Origin: Allacma fusca | Taxonomy: Eukaryota > Arthropoda > Collembola > Symphypleona > Sminthuridae | NCBI GenBank assembly: GCA_947179485.1 | Contig: OX359246.1 | Coordinates: forward strand, 23,808,001-23,872,000 | Direction: 5' to 3' | DNA: 64,000 bases | Shown: positions 1 through 12,334 of the stretch, piece by piece | Layout of the letters: each line of letters begins with the position of its first letter | Numbering within the stretch: position 1 is the stretch's first letter | Position numbers and translations under genes: made by a program | The notes under the pieces: model-generated | Told to the model about the DNA's origin: nothing | The model's database searches: none | What the model saw: only the letters and a program-made list of their open reading frames with translations

Positions 1-480
1 AATCGCGTCTCCGGCGTATGACCTGGCTGTGACCTTTTAGACTTCTTACACCATTATGACTTCGATAACTGCCATTTTTTCACTGGATTTTAATGTTACA
101 GTAGCTTTCGTAATATTTCGGATTTACCTGCAATGTGTAAATGCTCCCCATAAACACTACTGCGTCGTAAGCTTACTATTGAAAATGGGGGCTAAATCTA
201 AAAGTTTGCAACTTCAGGAATTTTTTTCCCTTGTTTGGCTCCACAAGTCTTGATGAAATTTTTACAAAAGGTCAGCAAAATGACAAGCAACGATTACAAA
301 AATTATTGGCCTCTTCACTTTTAAATTCTCTGTTAAATAAAATAAAACTCTTTAAAATTTTCCACTCTTGGCCAGCCTGACCATAGCTTAGGTATTCTAG
401 GGTTTTAATCAATATTTATGTATTTTCATGCATGGTCCGATGGGAGTTTGGAAGGGAATATTTTGATGCAATATTTAAAG
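1..480. other. AT-rich spacer, no gene recognised
   Basis: Short open frames occur here, but none has a recognisable domain or coding composition. The last 80 bases are the start of segmental duplication unit 1. Confidence 0.5.
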
Positions 481-1084
481 CATACATGCAACTTTGGGGA
501 AAAGTTCAATTCAAGTTCAGTTCATTTTATTTTCTTTCGCGCAGCGTTCACTCACACTCAGTTCATTGTTATTGGTTTTACCATTCACACTCAGTTCAGT
601 TCATAAGCATATCTTTTTGCGTTCAGTCACGTTCACTCAAATTGAACGTTAAAATAAAAAGTTACGTTCATATTATCCGTCCCGTGAATCCATTCAGTTC
701 AATCATGAATATTTAATTTAAAGTTAATATTTCAATCTTAAATATTATTTGTAGTTGAAAAAATTAGAAATTTCCAGGGATATCTGCCGAAAATATTTAG
801 TTCTTTGATGGTTTGAATCAGTTTAAGTATTAGAAACGTATACGTTAAATCAGAGTTCCGTAATAAGTACAGATATTCTCACATTCAGTTCAATTCAGAT
901 CTCTTAATCGTACCTAGACATTCACGTTCATTCACGTTCGTGGAATTTGCCAAACAGTTCGATTCAAACCCATTCATTACATAAATTGATAAGTTTTGAG
1001 TTCACTCAAGTTCACTCAAATCTTGAAATATTTCAGAAAAGTTCAATTAACGAACTAGTTCATGAATAAATTGATGCATGCATG
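481..1084. mobile_element. Non-autonomous DNA transposon (hAT-like, 8-bp target duplication), GTTCACTC arms
   Basis: A 604-bp element bounded by ATTTAAAG (473-480) and ATTTAAAA (1085-1092), an 8-bp target duplication with one mismatch. The termini are inverted: CATACATGCA on the left, and CATGCATGCA on the right read on the minus strand. The interior is dominated by degenerate short words such as GTTCACTCA and CAGTTCATT. There is no coding capacity. The duplicated locus near 11809-11816 has the uninterrupted site, so this is an insertion after the segmental duplication, or one lost cleanly. The 8-bp duplication suggests hAT, although CAT is not the usual CAG/TAG terminus. Confidence 0.75.
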
Positions 1085-1092
1085 ATTTAAAA

Positions 1093-2235
1093 TTGTTCCA
1101 TTTTGACTAATTGGTTTTTAAGTATTTTGGAGGCATGGAATATACAGGGATTAAATTACTTACGGGGGAATAATAGGTTAAAATTGGGGGGATTTAGATC
1201 ACGGATTTTTAATAAGCTTCTTTGAAACATTTGAGGGATCTTGTAGGTGGGATACTAGAGGTGAAGTAGTTACATGATTAGAGTGGCTCAAATACAGTAA
1301 TCCTTAAATTAGGGATATAAATTATACGTAAGACTCCCTGGAATGGTATGGACTTTAATTTTTAAAATTAATTGCTTTTCAGTGGATAAATATGCTAATA
1401 GTGATCGAATTTTTATATCTACCTGGAGTATGTTTTTGAACTGTTTTTGAATTCACGGATTTGAACTCCTAAAATTTGTAAAATTTGGTCAAAATTTTGA
1501 AGAATTGAAAGTTTTACGGGAGTTCCTACTGTATATAGTTCTGATGTAATTTTAGTTCCTGTTAAGAATTTGGAACATTTATTTCAGGAGAAGATAATAT
1601 TGTTTTCGAAATTTTATAGATAATTTTTTTAAATTCCTTCAATTGTGATAGGAAATGCGAGATATTTTTTTCATGGTGGGTCAAATATGCTGATTTTGAT
1701 TTTTATATACTACTTTTGAAAAATCATTTGTATTATTGAATGTTATCCTGTTCTGTTTGCTTGTGTGCATGAAATTATTCATGTGGATTGTAGATAATTA
1801 CATGGATTTGAACTATGCACTATATGTGTAACGTTATGAAGGATTGAGTAATCCTTTGGTACGTGCCGGAATTTGTTGTAAATCCAAGTTGGAAATCTAC
1901 GGAATAAATTGTTTTGAGATGTTTTGCTGCAATTTCTGCGGGCTCATATATTACGACGCTGTAATAATTCTCGGTTGTTTTTACAATATAGTGAATAGTG
2001 ACACGTTATCTTAAATTGTGCCCGAAATACCTGACAAATATTGCGGGAGTTTGTTAGCGGGCGTTTCGGAATCACATTAAAGGTCATAGTCCAACATGAA
2101 ACTGATATACAAGAAATTACCCGAGAATTGCAGTATTTTATAATTTTACTAGTAAAACTCATCGCTAGGCGATAATTTAAGGCTTCGCGTAGTGTTTTAA
2201 ATAAATGGACATGAAATTGGAATACAAGGAATTAC
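1093..2235. other. Non-coding duplicated flank
   Basis: AT-rich DNA nearly identical in order to 11825-13430. It holds no exon. It is the distal upstream flank of gene A1. Confidence 0.6.
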
Positions 2236-2327
2236 AGAGCTAGCAGAGCTGTCCAAAATACATGGTATTTTAAATACATGTATTTCAAATACGCATTTCA
2301 AATACATTTTTGTATTTTCGTGGCTAG

Positions 2328-3112
2328 GTATGTATTTTGTATTTTGTCTTACGAAGCAATGTTTTTTGTATCTTGTAGTTTGTATTTTGTCTTACGAAGC
2401 AATGTTTTTTGTATCTTGTAGTTTGTATTTTGTCTTACGAAGCAATGTTTTTTGTATCTTGTAGTTTGTATTTTGTCTTACGAAGCAATGTTTTTTGTAT
2501 CTTGTAGTTTGTATTTTGTCTTACGAAGCAATGTTTTTTGTATTTTGTAGTTTGTATTTTGTCTTACGAAGCAATGTTTTTTGTATCTTGTAGTTTGTAT
2601 TTTGTCTTACGAAGCAATGTTTTTTGTATTTTGTAGTTTGTATTTTGTCTTACGAAGCAATGTTTTTTGTATTTTGTAGTTTGTATTTTGTCTTACGAAG
2701 CAATGTTTTTTGTATTTTGTAGTTTGTATTTTGTCTTACGAAGCAATGTTTTTTGTATTTTGTAGTTTGTATTTTGTCTTACGAAGCAATGTTTTTTGTA
2801 TTTTGTAGTTTGTATTTTGTCTTACGAAGCAATGTTTTTTGTATTTTGTAGTTTGTATTTTGTCTTACGAAGCAATGTTTTTTGTATTTTGTAGTTTGTA
2901 TTTTGTCTTACGAAGCAATGTTTTTTGTATTTTGTAGTTTGTATTTTGTCTTACGAAGCAATGTTTTTTGTATTTTGTAGTTTGTATTTTGTCTTACGAA
3001 GCAATGTTTTTTGTATTTTGTAGTTTGTATTTTGTCTTACGAAGCAATGTTTTTTGTATTTTGTAGTTTGTATTTTGTCTTACGAAGCAATGTTTTTTGT
3101 ATTTTGTAGTTT
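2328..3112. repeat. Tandem array, 43-bp unit, about 18 copies
   Basis: The word ACGAAGCAATG recurs exactly every 43 bases from 2351 to 3082. Units are near identical, differing mostly at TATCTTG versus TATTTTG, with the TATCTTG version concentrated at the left end. There are no spacers. The array lies inside the hAT element at 2244-3836. Confidence 0.95.
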
Positions 3113-3345
3113 GTATTTTGTCTTTCTTAAGTAAAGTAAGCAATGTATTTTGTAGTTTGTATTTTGTCTTACTTAAGTAAAGTAAGCAATGTATTTTGTA
3201 GTTTGTATTTTGTCTTACTTATGTAAAGTAAGCAATGTATTTTGTAGTTTGTATTTTGTCTTACTTAAGTAAAGTAAGCAATGTATTTTGTAGTTTGTAT
3301 TTTGTCTTACTTAAGTAAAGTAAGCAATGTATTTTGTATTTTGTT
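3113..3345. repeat. Tandem array, 46-bp unit, about 5 copies
   Basis: It follows the 43-bp array directly. The two units share GTATTTTGTAGTTTGTATTTTGTC, but here the ACGAAG block is replaced by ACTTAAGTAAAGTAAG, giving a 46-bp period. Units recur at about 3122, 3168, 3214, 3260 and 3306. It is a second, separately amplified variant of the same arm word. Confidence 0.9.
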
Positions 3346-4787
3346 CGCTATATAAGCTACTTGTGTTTTTTGTTGGCGCACTTTCTTTGGGTTTGAAAAT
3401 TCCGTTTATGCCAAAACCCAATCACATCAATTAAGTAAAACGAAATGCAATCGTTTTAACATCCCATAAATTCCAGATTTTGGATGTTCTACGTTTCAAG
3501 TATGGATTTTGTTTTATGTAGTTTGTATTTTGGTCGCCTGTAGAATGTATTTAGTATTTTGTAGTTTGTATTTTCTAGGTTTTGAGTATGTATTTTGTAG
3601 TTTGTATTTTCGACGCCTGAAGCATGTATTTTGTATTTTGTAGTTTGTTTTTTCGACACCGGAAGAATGTATTTAGTATTTTGTATTTTCGACGCCTGAA
3701 GCATGTATTTTGTATTTTGTATTTTCGACGCCTGAAGCATGTTTTGTGTATTTTGTAGTTTGTATTTTCGACACCGGAAGAATTTATTTAGTATTTGTAA
3801 TTTTTATTTGGGGAAGATGTATTTTGGACAGCTCTGAGAGCTAGACAGTATTTTAAAATATGTGTTTTGAGACCACAAAATATTTTGTATTAGTACTTTG
3901 AAATATTCCATCTACAAAAGTAAATAAAAATAAATAAAAATAAATAAAAGTATATAAACTGTTTACAAATTCTGTTATAGACTGTAGGCTGTAAGCAGGG
4001 ATGGGAAATTTACACGGACGACCTGCATGATTGAATTAAGGGATTAAAGGACAAATATTCGATCACTTGGATTGGATTAAGGGATTGAGGGAGAAAATTC
4101 TAATCACTTGGATTGGATTAAGGGATTGGGGAAACATTTACGATCAATTGGATTGGAGGGATTGACAGGAAAATTTCTGATCAATTGGATTAAGGGATTG
4201 ACGGGAAAATTCCGATAACTTGGATTGGATTAAGGGATTGACGGAAAAATTACAAACACTTGGATTAGATTAAAAAATTGATGAATACGAATTCGCAGAT
4301 TTACATTGGATTGGCGATTTCTAATAAAGATACGGACATTACGCGATTGATGAAGAAAAAATCCGTGCACTGCACTGATTTGGCCAAACTTTGTTTGTAT
4401 GTGCAGGAAAATGAAACTTATATTTAAAGATTTATAGTAGGGTAGGGAAATAGAGTTGGATTGTTATCTGTTAAGGACGCATGTCCATACGTCAATGCGT
4501 TGGAAAGATATAGGAAATGCAAGATTTTTTGATAATTGTATCCAGAAAGTAATTTTTTGAGATCAAACGGTTGACCCTGGGTCAGCAAAAATACCAAAAG
4601 GCACATTTAGAATGCATATCCGATTTTTTGGGACAAGTCCCATGTCGGTATGTCATTCCGTTGTTGAGTTGTGCGACTCACAAGATTGTGTAGACGGACG
4701 GAACAGACTCGTCTATAAGAAAGTTTCACTATCTAAAAAGTTTGAAGCTACTACTATGTTGCCACGTTGTTTGCTAAATTTATATTA

Positions 4788-5943
4788 GGCTCTTTGCGAT
4801 TTTAGCGTTCCGTAAACGTAGAACGTTAAATTTGGCTTCGCGCGTAGAAATTGCCCACGTGACGCCACTTTCTCTTTGCGTTATACGTCCGAATTTGGAC
4901 GTAAACGCTAACTCAAACGCTAAATTGTATCATTTAGCGTTCGGAACACGTTAACTTCAAATTAATACTTAAGCACTTAACTATTAATTTTAATTGAGCT
5001 GGAAAATAGTTTTAGGACCAGAAAAACATGGCCTTTTAAATGTGGTACAGTTCATAGAAACAACTTATTGATGAAGTTGTGTTTCAAAGTATAATTTTAA
5101 TGGCTTCCGTGATCATTGAGGTTTTATGTCTGCTAAAATAGACCTCAGTTTTGTGCTTCTATAAAAATTGCAAAAAATAAATACTGTCACGTGTGTATAA
5201 TTAATATATATTATAGTAATTATTAATATACAAACCAACTTAATGGTTATGGTGTTAGCAATACTTACAAGTAAGTACTTACAATATTTATACTTTCAAC
5301 TTTCATCATATTTTTTCCATGATTTAATTGGCTTCTAATTAATTTACAGCAGAATTTTAAATGCCTCAGAATAGTGTTATATTAGGATTCTGTTCGAATT
5401 AGTTTTAATCATGAACTAAACATAGATACATATGTATATTGATCTTAAAACCAGTAGCAGCGAGAGCTAATAATAAAGTAATGGGATATTATGTTAGGCA
5501 AAATTGAAGTTTCTTTTATAGTATTGTATTGTTTTTTATAGATCAAGTTAATGTTAGTTCAAGATTGAAACTAATACTGATTCAATCAGAATAATTATTA
5601 AAAATATTTATAATTACTGCTAACACCATAAACATTAAAAAGGTACAAATAATTATTACATATATTTGATCATTTCTGTTCTAATTATTTCATTAAATAC
5701 TTAAGTTTTGGAGGAAGAAAAAGGAAATAAAAATAAAATAGCAACAACTGAATATTATTGGGGAAACTTGAGATCGCGGCCATTTTATTAATAATAAAAT
5801 GGCCGCCGTCTCAAGTTTCCCGTCCGTGGACAAACGCACAATCGCAATTGCTGTTTTTGATTCAACGTAAACGTAAACGCAAAGGGAAAATTTTAGCGTT
5901 TGCGTTAGCGTTTACGTTCTGCGTTTGCTTTTCGCAAAGAGCC
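4788..5943. mobile_element. Nested inverted-repeat element with AACGTAAACGC arms
   Basis: The inverted termini GGCTCTTTGCGA lie at 4788 and, reverse-complemented, end at 5943. Both flanks carry TA, so a 2-bp TA target duplication is possible; no convincing 8-bp duplication is seen. Subterminal arms (4800-4960 and 5860-5935) are runs of AACGTAAACGC-like words in opposite orientation. A further internal inverted repeat links about 5241-5260 and 5619-5637. It sits inside the hAT element at 3996-6370. The superfamily is uncertain. Confidence 0.7.
5759..5822. repeat. Long near-perfect hairpin
   Basis: Two arms of about 31 bases face each other with almost no loop, with three mismatches outside a perfect palindromic core at 5776-5805 (CGGCCATTTTATTA and its complement). 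It lies in the nested element at 4788-5943 and would form a strong cruciform or RNA hairpin. Confidence 0.9.
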
Positions 5944-6378
5944 TATTTCTGCAAACCATTACGACATGACTCCTGTTTGTAAACGTTAGCCTTTTAGAAT
6001 TGTGACATGTGAACACAAGCGACAAGTTCATTACAATATCGCTAGTTGATGAAAAATGCCAGAAAAATGTAGCCACGACATAGCAGTAGATACAATCCAA
6101 TCCACTTTACTGACAGCAGTGGATTTTGGGATTAGCATTGACAAAATAATTCATTAAGTATTGGATTAGGATTGTGGATTAATTTGCTGCCATGAACATA
6201 ATTGGATTTGACTAATATATTAAAATTAAAGCATTGAGCCGGGATTGAGGAGAAAGGATTAGATTCAAGTTTGTTCAACAGTTGGATTAGGATTGGGATT
6301 AATTAATTCTTTCAAATATTGTAATCCAGGATTACATTAATCCCGGATTAATAATCCATTCCCATCCCTGGCTGCGAG

Positions 6379-7237
6379 TTAGACAGGTTTTGGAGCTCAA
6401 AATGTTCGGATAAAGAGCAGGATTAAACATTTGTTTTTATTTGCGTATTTATTTCTTTAATTGTTTCAAGCTGCAGTTATTTAGCTTCTTCTCTTTGCCG
6501 GGTTTAGAATAAATAATGCTTTTTATTAAAACATGTTGCACTGTATGTACAACCGCATTTGTTAGCATTACTATCTCATCAATCAGACCAAAGAAAATTA
6601 AAACAAACAAGGTTAATCTCTGCATTTCATATGTCACCTTGATGTGGACATATTCTACACGTATGTTCATCAATATCCGGTGCTATCTCGCAAGTTAAAT
6701 ATCATGGAAAACACAAATAGCGCACATCAATATTCTATGCACAAATGTCAAAAGTTTCTCTGCAATATTTTACTTAAATGTCCAACTGTAAATTCCAGAC
6801 CTCGCTTCACTCATACATGAACGCAGAGGAAAATCGGTGATGCCCACTGTTTCCAAATTCTTAGGAACATTATTTAGTTATTTGTAAATATCGATTTAAA
6901 TGCAAGTTTGATGGTTAATTTTAAAGATACTTCCTAAGCAATAATATTTTCGCAGCGTCCTTTCAAAAGGCAATTTTCTCATTTTTAGATACATATTAGA
7001 ATTTGCTCCTGAACTTTGCAAGGAACTGTATTATTGGTAGTCAATTACTGTAAAATATCAACTATTAATCTATGCACTCTGTGAGACGGGCATTATCATT
7101 TTAATACAGTAAATTTAGCTCTGCAAATATTCCATTAGTTAAAACTGCCTCATTATTACTGTCTTAAAAATTAATATAATACGATTCTTGCTTCTGGAAA
7201 CATCGACACATCAACATAAGGTAAATCCAGGTTAAAA
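6379..7237. other. Upstream flank of gene A1, duplicated
   Basis: It matches 13577-14462 upstream of A2 with few differences. The last bases before the start codon (AGGTAAATCCAGGTTAAAA) are shared in near-identical form by all four plus-strand receptor copies, so a promoter or 5' leader likely lies here. No core promoter motif could be assigned with confidence. Confidence 0.5.
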
Positions 7238-8519
7238 ATGTGGATTTTTGGGCCCCTGACGATATTTTCGATTCGAGTAGTGACCACAGTGGGGCGGAGC
7301 TTCGGAACGATTATGTTTATATGGGATCAAAATCAGAAACGCTTACGCCAAGATATTTCCACATGGGCCCGATTAATTTGGCTCGCAAATATTGCATTCT
7401 GTCATCTCTATTTCATTCTGGCAGTTCAAAGAGCAGTGAGTGTACAATTCTCCGAGACCACTCCCCAGATGATGAGAAAGTCCACGCAAATTCTGGTGGG
7501 TTTCGTAATCACACCCATAATATTTCAATGGTTGACATTTGTAAACCGGAAGCAAGTTTGCGCCATGTTGAATGGTATCCTCACTTACTTTGAAGGATTT
7601 GAAAGTAAGTAACCGTTTAATCTAAAGAAACATCGCTTTTGAAGTTAAAATCCATGAATTTATAAAATTAACCAATTTTTAGGAAAAAACGTTCAGGATC
7701 GGTTTGCTAAGCAGTCACTACTGAGAGATATACCAGGGCTCTTTCTCATCAGCCTAGTATCCTCAACTTACAACTGCTGCTTCACGTCCCTCATTGTTGG
7801 TGTGATAATTCCAGAGAACGATTTATTCCTCTCGTCCATGTTCCAAGAGAAAACAGCTCTTGTGATATTTTTCTCAACAGCCTCCCATGCTTACTTTGTC
7901 GTATGCATGTGTACCCACCTGGTCATTCATGGAGTCATTGCTTTATCCTCTCTAATGCATTTAAATTTTGCATTGAGTACTCTCAGGTAATTTGTATGTA
8001 ATTGTTTTGAACGTTTTCAGTAAAAATAATTTTTTTAATGCACGGAAAAAATTTCATTGTGCAATTATTAGGCGAAGGAAAATATCAAACGAAGATTTTT
8101 TGCGGGATTACGAATGTCTCGGTCTTCTGACGATAAATTTGAACGCAGTGTATTCGAGGGTGATCATGCCGGTACACAAAGTCTCATTCATCACAACGTG
8201 CATTCTGAGCTTGTACTTTACCATCTTGGGGAATGACACAACCTTCAGAGCTTTTATGTTCTCAACTGCCGCCTGCATCTTGCTTTACCTCACCTTCGGA
8301 TTCACATTTATGGCAAAGTTGTATGAATTATCTAAAACGTTGCTCGAATCCAGATGGATTGAAGTAAAAGGAAAGTTAATGACCAGAGAATTTCGGAAAC
8401 TCCGACCCTTGAAGTACCGAGTGGGGAGTTATTACTTTGTGGATAGAATGATGGTACTAACAATGCTGGAAACTATTTTGTCATCTCTTGCAAATCTTTT
8501 GGTTGCGCATGAAAATTGA
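7238..8519 (+). CDS. Gustatory-receptor-like 7TM chemoreceptor A1 (three exons, intact)
   Basis: Predicted exons are 7238-7604, 7683-7986 and 8072-8519, giving 372 residues. Introns follow GT-AG (donors GTAAGT and GTAATT) in phases 1 and 2. I see about seven hydrophobic spans near residues 44-66, 82-102, 140-164, 181-208, 261-279, 285-307 and 347-369, plus a hydrophobic N-terminus. The C-terminal third (FRKLRPLKYRVG, then FVDRMMVLTMLET) resembles the TM6-TM7 region of arthropod gustatory receptors, but the usual TYxxxLxQF motif is not clear. It would be a ligand-gated channel or receptor in sensory-neuron membranes. Exon 2 is 304 nt in A1, B2 and C1, which supports the model. An AATAAA lies 2 bases after the stop. 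The gene structure is secure; the chemoreceptor family call is an inference. Confidence 0.72.
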
Positions 8520-10882
8520 GAAATAAATTCATGGAATTATCAAGGACTTGAGCATTATCTTTATCGAATACTTCAACTGTATAAATAGCCCTTAGGTATT
8601 GAAGTGCTGGTAAATGTCTTATGTTACAGTAGTTAATGCAATTTATCATAAAATTTTGTGGTATAGTTGTATAATTGATTTAAATCAAACTTGATTTGAA
8701 TTTTAAATGCATTGTTAAACTAAGAAACTGTACTATCGTTGGGCCACTATTGTCAATTACAATGAAACGTTGTCATGTTAGTTTTAAGATCAACTAGAAT
8801 GTCTCCTCATACACATATGGTAGTTGACCTTGGTGATGACAGTTGTGGCAATGCCTCTGTATGGGAATACATTATAAAGAATGGAACGGTTCATTAATGG
8901 ATTTGATTCCTCAGGGTTTTTAATTCCTGGAATCTAGTTTGCAATTTCCACATGCAACTCGTTGGCTAAATTTTAAACCTGTATTTCACACCTTTAAATG
9001 CACAGGTTATGAAATCCTAATGTGGTAATTTTAAAACTTAGCCAACGAATTATGCAGGTTGACCTAGTATTTAGCACGGTTCTCACAATGTAATAATACA
9101 AGAGAACTGCTGAAGAGACAATGACTCATAATTAGGGAGTGACGTCACAGATGGCGTTATGAAACGTTACACGTTTTTCCAATATAGTTAAAATCATCCG
9201 TGTTCCATATTTTTATGTCTCACTTGAAGGTCTTTTTGAAGTAGAGATAGGGACAACTGTGTATGCTATGGATAGCAAAACCATGTGTGCTTGTACAGTC
9301 ACAGAGTAACTGCAATGATAACGGCTTCAATGTCTTTTCCAACTCAGTTGGTTGAGTTCAGATTTCGAAGGACCAGCACTACCTGTTGCAGTGCCCTTAG
9401 ACTTTTCTCCTGCTTTCCCTTACTTTCAACTACTCAAGTAATTACTGGTGGTAGCCTTTGCTACCAGTGTGAATGCAAAAAACAAGAGTTTTAGTACGGA
9501 TGTGCTATTATGCAAAATAACAATGTAAGCTTTATTGTGGCTATGTTCGCACATTTACACCAAAGATCATAATGACAGTTCCTTCAGAATTCGTACCATC
9601 TCACATTACACAACATTCCCTAAATATTTTCTTTACATTTTACCAATACACTCACATTTCACTTAAACAAATAGATGCAGTAATATTTAATAGAAATCAG
9701 TATGCTTTGCCTCAGGGACTCTCGTGCTTCATACAGCTTGCCACATTAAATAACAGTCCTCAGTCTTATCCGTAGTATTTCATTATGTTCTTTGTAAATA
9801 TGTAATTTTAAAAAATATGATTAAAATTCGAATCAAATTTTGATCTCAACGTGGCGGCAATGACAATGACATCTTCAAAGAATTTAAAAATTGTTCATTC
9901 CAAAAACTTGTTCGCTCCAGCAATTAGTTTTAGAAAGTATACGTGCTAAGATGGGAAAATAGTCATGTGCTAATTTTATAGTTTCTGACGGGACTGAACC
10001 CAGTTTGATTCTACTTGAGAATGCATTTGATTGATTTGACAAAACATATGACAAAGTTTTAGAGCGGTTTTTCACAGCCCGACTTACATAATCTGTTCGT
10101 CCCGTTTACACAGGCGGTTTGGCTGTAGGCTGCGCGTGCAAGATACATTTTGGAAACTGGAACTCGTGCATTAAATATTTGTTTAATTTGATGGTATTTT
10201 TATTTCCTTAATTGACGAACATCATTAAATATCTGTACTTTGAGATTCTCAAGACAGTAATTCTTCTGACGTTTGCCTTAGAATACGGATTTGAATAATA
10301 AATAATAGTTTTTACTACAAGTGTTTGTGCTCTACATATGACCACATATGCTAAAATTATTCAACAAACCGTCCAAAGAAATTAAAATCAACAAAAACGA
10401 TCTTTTATTTCATGTCATCATGTCACCTAGATGCACACATCTTGTGTATTCACATTGTAAATACCGGATGCTCTCCTGTCAATATCCAGAAATAGAATTC
10501 CCGCACTAACACACAATGCACAAACGTCAACAGTTTCTGTGCAATATATTACGTAAATACCCAATTGAAAATTCAAACGTAGCTAAATTCAGTCTTACAA
10601 AAGCAAAGCAAAGTCTGGGGTACCTACGTTTATAAAATTCTTAGGAAATTTTTTTAATTAATTATAAATATCAAACTTCCTTTCTCCATAATTTTCTCCA
10701 GAGTCCAGCTTTAATCATGTAAATTTAGCTTTGCAGATATGATATGTACGTTCTGTACTTGTACATTGTACCAACAAATTTTCCGATATCTGCTTCAATA
10801 ATTTTGGGAAAAAATGACATAATGCGGGAACTCCTGCAGGACAAAACCACATATCAAAGCATAAGGTAAATCCAGGCTAGAA
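8520..10882. other. Intergenic DNA between A1 and B1, duplicated in unit 2
   Basis: 8520-9260 matches 14843-15520 downstream of A2, and 9560-10880 matches 17440-18659 upstream of B2. No exon-like sequence was found. Small open frames, for example at 9285-9494 and 9572-9775, are not conserved as frames in the other unit. Confidence 0.55.
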
Positions 10883-11624
10883 ATGTGGATTTTTGAACCC
10901 CGGACGATCTTTTCGATACGAGTAGTGACCCTTGCAGGGCCAAGCTTGGGAACCCTAATGCTTAAATGGGATCAAAATCAGAGACGCATAGGTTCAGATA
11001 TTTCCAATCGTGTCCGATTAATTTGGCGGGCAATTATTGCATTCTTCCCTGCCATCTCTATTACATTCTGGCAGTTCAAAGATCAGTTAGCGTACGATTC
11101 TCCAAAACTACACTTCCCAGATGATGAGAAAGTCCACACAAATTATGGTGGGTTTCTTCATCACGCCTGTCTTAATTCAGTGGTTGAATTTTGTAAACCA
11201 CAAGCAAGTCTCAGCCATGTTAAATGGTTACGTTTCTACTAATACATTTAAATACATCTTTAGACGAACCCAGAAATCCGACACGGAAGTTTAGCGGGAT
11301 TGAGAATGTCTCGACCTTTTGACGATAAATTTGAACACATTGTATCAACGGGTAATGATGCCAGTGCACAAAGTCTCGTATGTCATAACTGTGCATTCTC
11401 TGCTTGTACTTTGCGTTCTTGAGAAATGATACATCCTTGAGAGCTTATATGCTCTCAGTTGCGGTCTGCATCTTATTTTACCTCATCTTTCGATTCCCAT
11501 TTATGGCAAACCTGTTTGAATTGTTTAAAACGCTGAAATCAAGACAGATTGAAGTGAAAGGGAAGTTAATGGCTAAACAGTTTCGAATGTTCAATCCTTT
11601 AAAGTTTCGATTGGACGAGCGATT
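10883..11624 (+). pseudogene. Chemoreceptor B1 pseudogene
   Basis: Closest to B2 and also related to A1. Exon 1 starts at 10883 with the family N-terminus, but a 4-base insertion near 11045 shifts the frame. A deletion then joins late exon 1 (about 11226) to the 3' end of intron 2, so exon 2 is absent. The exon 3 remnant starts at about 11268 and has two in-frame stops within its first 15 codons where B2 reads through. Homology stops near 11624, before the last transmembrane span. It cannot encode a full receptor. Confidence 0.9.
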
Positions 11625-12334
11625 TACAATATTCTTTCCTTAGTCATTATTTCTTTTATCTTCGTGTGTATTTATGTACATAGTCAGTCCTCACATTCTT
11701 TCCCAAGCCTCAGGATTGTAACGGAATTAGGCTGATTTTCTTAATCAATATTTATGCATTTTCATACATAGTCGGATGGGAGTTTGGAAGAGAATATTTT
11801 GATGAAATAATTAAAGTAATTTTTCCAATTTGACTAATTGGTTTTTAAATAGTTGTTGTAGTTTGACTAGGCTGGTGCACAGTATTTTGGAGATATTGAA
11901 TATACAATGATTAAATTACTTACAGGGGGATGATAGGTTAAGATTGGGGGATTTAGATCACTGGAGTTCTGATAGGCTTCTTTAAAATATGCGAGGGATT
12001 TTGTCGGTGGGGTACTAGAGGTGAAGTAGTTATTTGATTAGAATGGTTCGAAAACTGTGATCCTTAAATTAGGGATATAAATTATATGTAGATACGTAAG
12101 ACTCCCGGGAAGGGTATGGGCTTTAATTTTTAAAATTAATTGCTTTTCAGTGGATAAATATGATAATAGGGATCGAATTGTTATATCTATAGCTGGAGTA
12201 TGTTCTTGAACTGTTTTTGAATTCACGGATTTGAACTCATTAAATTTTTGAAATGTAGTAAAAATTTTGAAGAATCGAAAGTTATACGGGAGTTCATACT
12301 GTATATAGTTCTGATGTAATTTTAGATCCTGTTA

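Larger units (their letters stand above)
2244..3836. mobile_element. Non-autonomous hAT element with satellite-filled arms (GTATTTT family)
   Basis: A 1593-bp element with a perfect 20-bp terminal inverted repeat, CAGAGCTGTCCAAAATACAT, and a perfect 8-bp target duplication, AGAGCTAG (2236-2243 and 3837-3844). Both are hallmarks of the hAT superfamily. Unit 2 has the empty site near 13430-13440. Almost the whole interior is made of GTATTTTGTAGTTT-like words, including two regular tandem arrays (separate entries) and a degenerate zone at 3480-3790. It encodes no protein; the open frame at 3489-3740 on the minus strand is only translated repeat. Confidence 0.93.
3996..6370. mobile_element. Non-autonomous hAT element (Ac-like terminus), GGATTG arms
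   Basis: The inverted termini are CAGGGATGGGAA on both ends. The flanks GCTGTAAG (3988-3995) and GCTGCGAG (6371-6378) form an aged 8-bp target duplication. Unit 2 has the empty site near 13570-13577. The left arm (4000-4330) and right arm (6100-6365) consist of degenerate GGATTAAGGGATTG words. The interior includes a second nested element (4788-5943). No transposase is present. CAGGGATG resembles the terminus of Ac-type hAT elements. Confidence 0.88.
400..11625. repeat. Segmental duplication, unit 1 (genes A1 and B1)
   Basis: Unit 1 of a tandem duplication. Sequence from about 400 (just before the insertion at 481) recurs from about 11735. Collinear matches run through 1090-2240 versus 11820-13430, 3845-3995 versus 13445-13575, 6379-9260 versus 13577-15520, and 9560-11620 versus 17440-19850. 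The unit holds receptor gene A, then gene B. Length differences between units come mainly from transposon insertions (481-1084, 2244-3836 and 3996-6370 here; 12335-12756 and 15702-16467 in unit 2) and from deletions inside the genes. Boundaries were read by eye and are good to tens of bases. Confidence 0.85.

Noticed and set aside
2328..3345. CRISPR-like array
   Set aside because: Repeats are contiguous with no unique spacers, inside a hAT element in a eukaryotic genome.
3489..3740. Minus-strand 83-codon frame
   Set aside because: Pure translation of GTATTTT-type repeats in a transposon arm.
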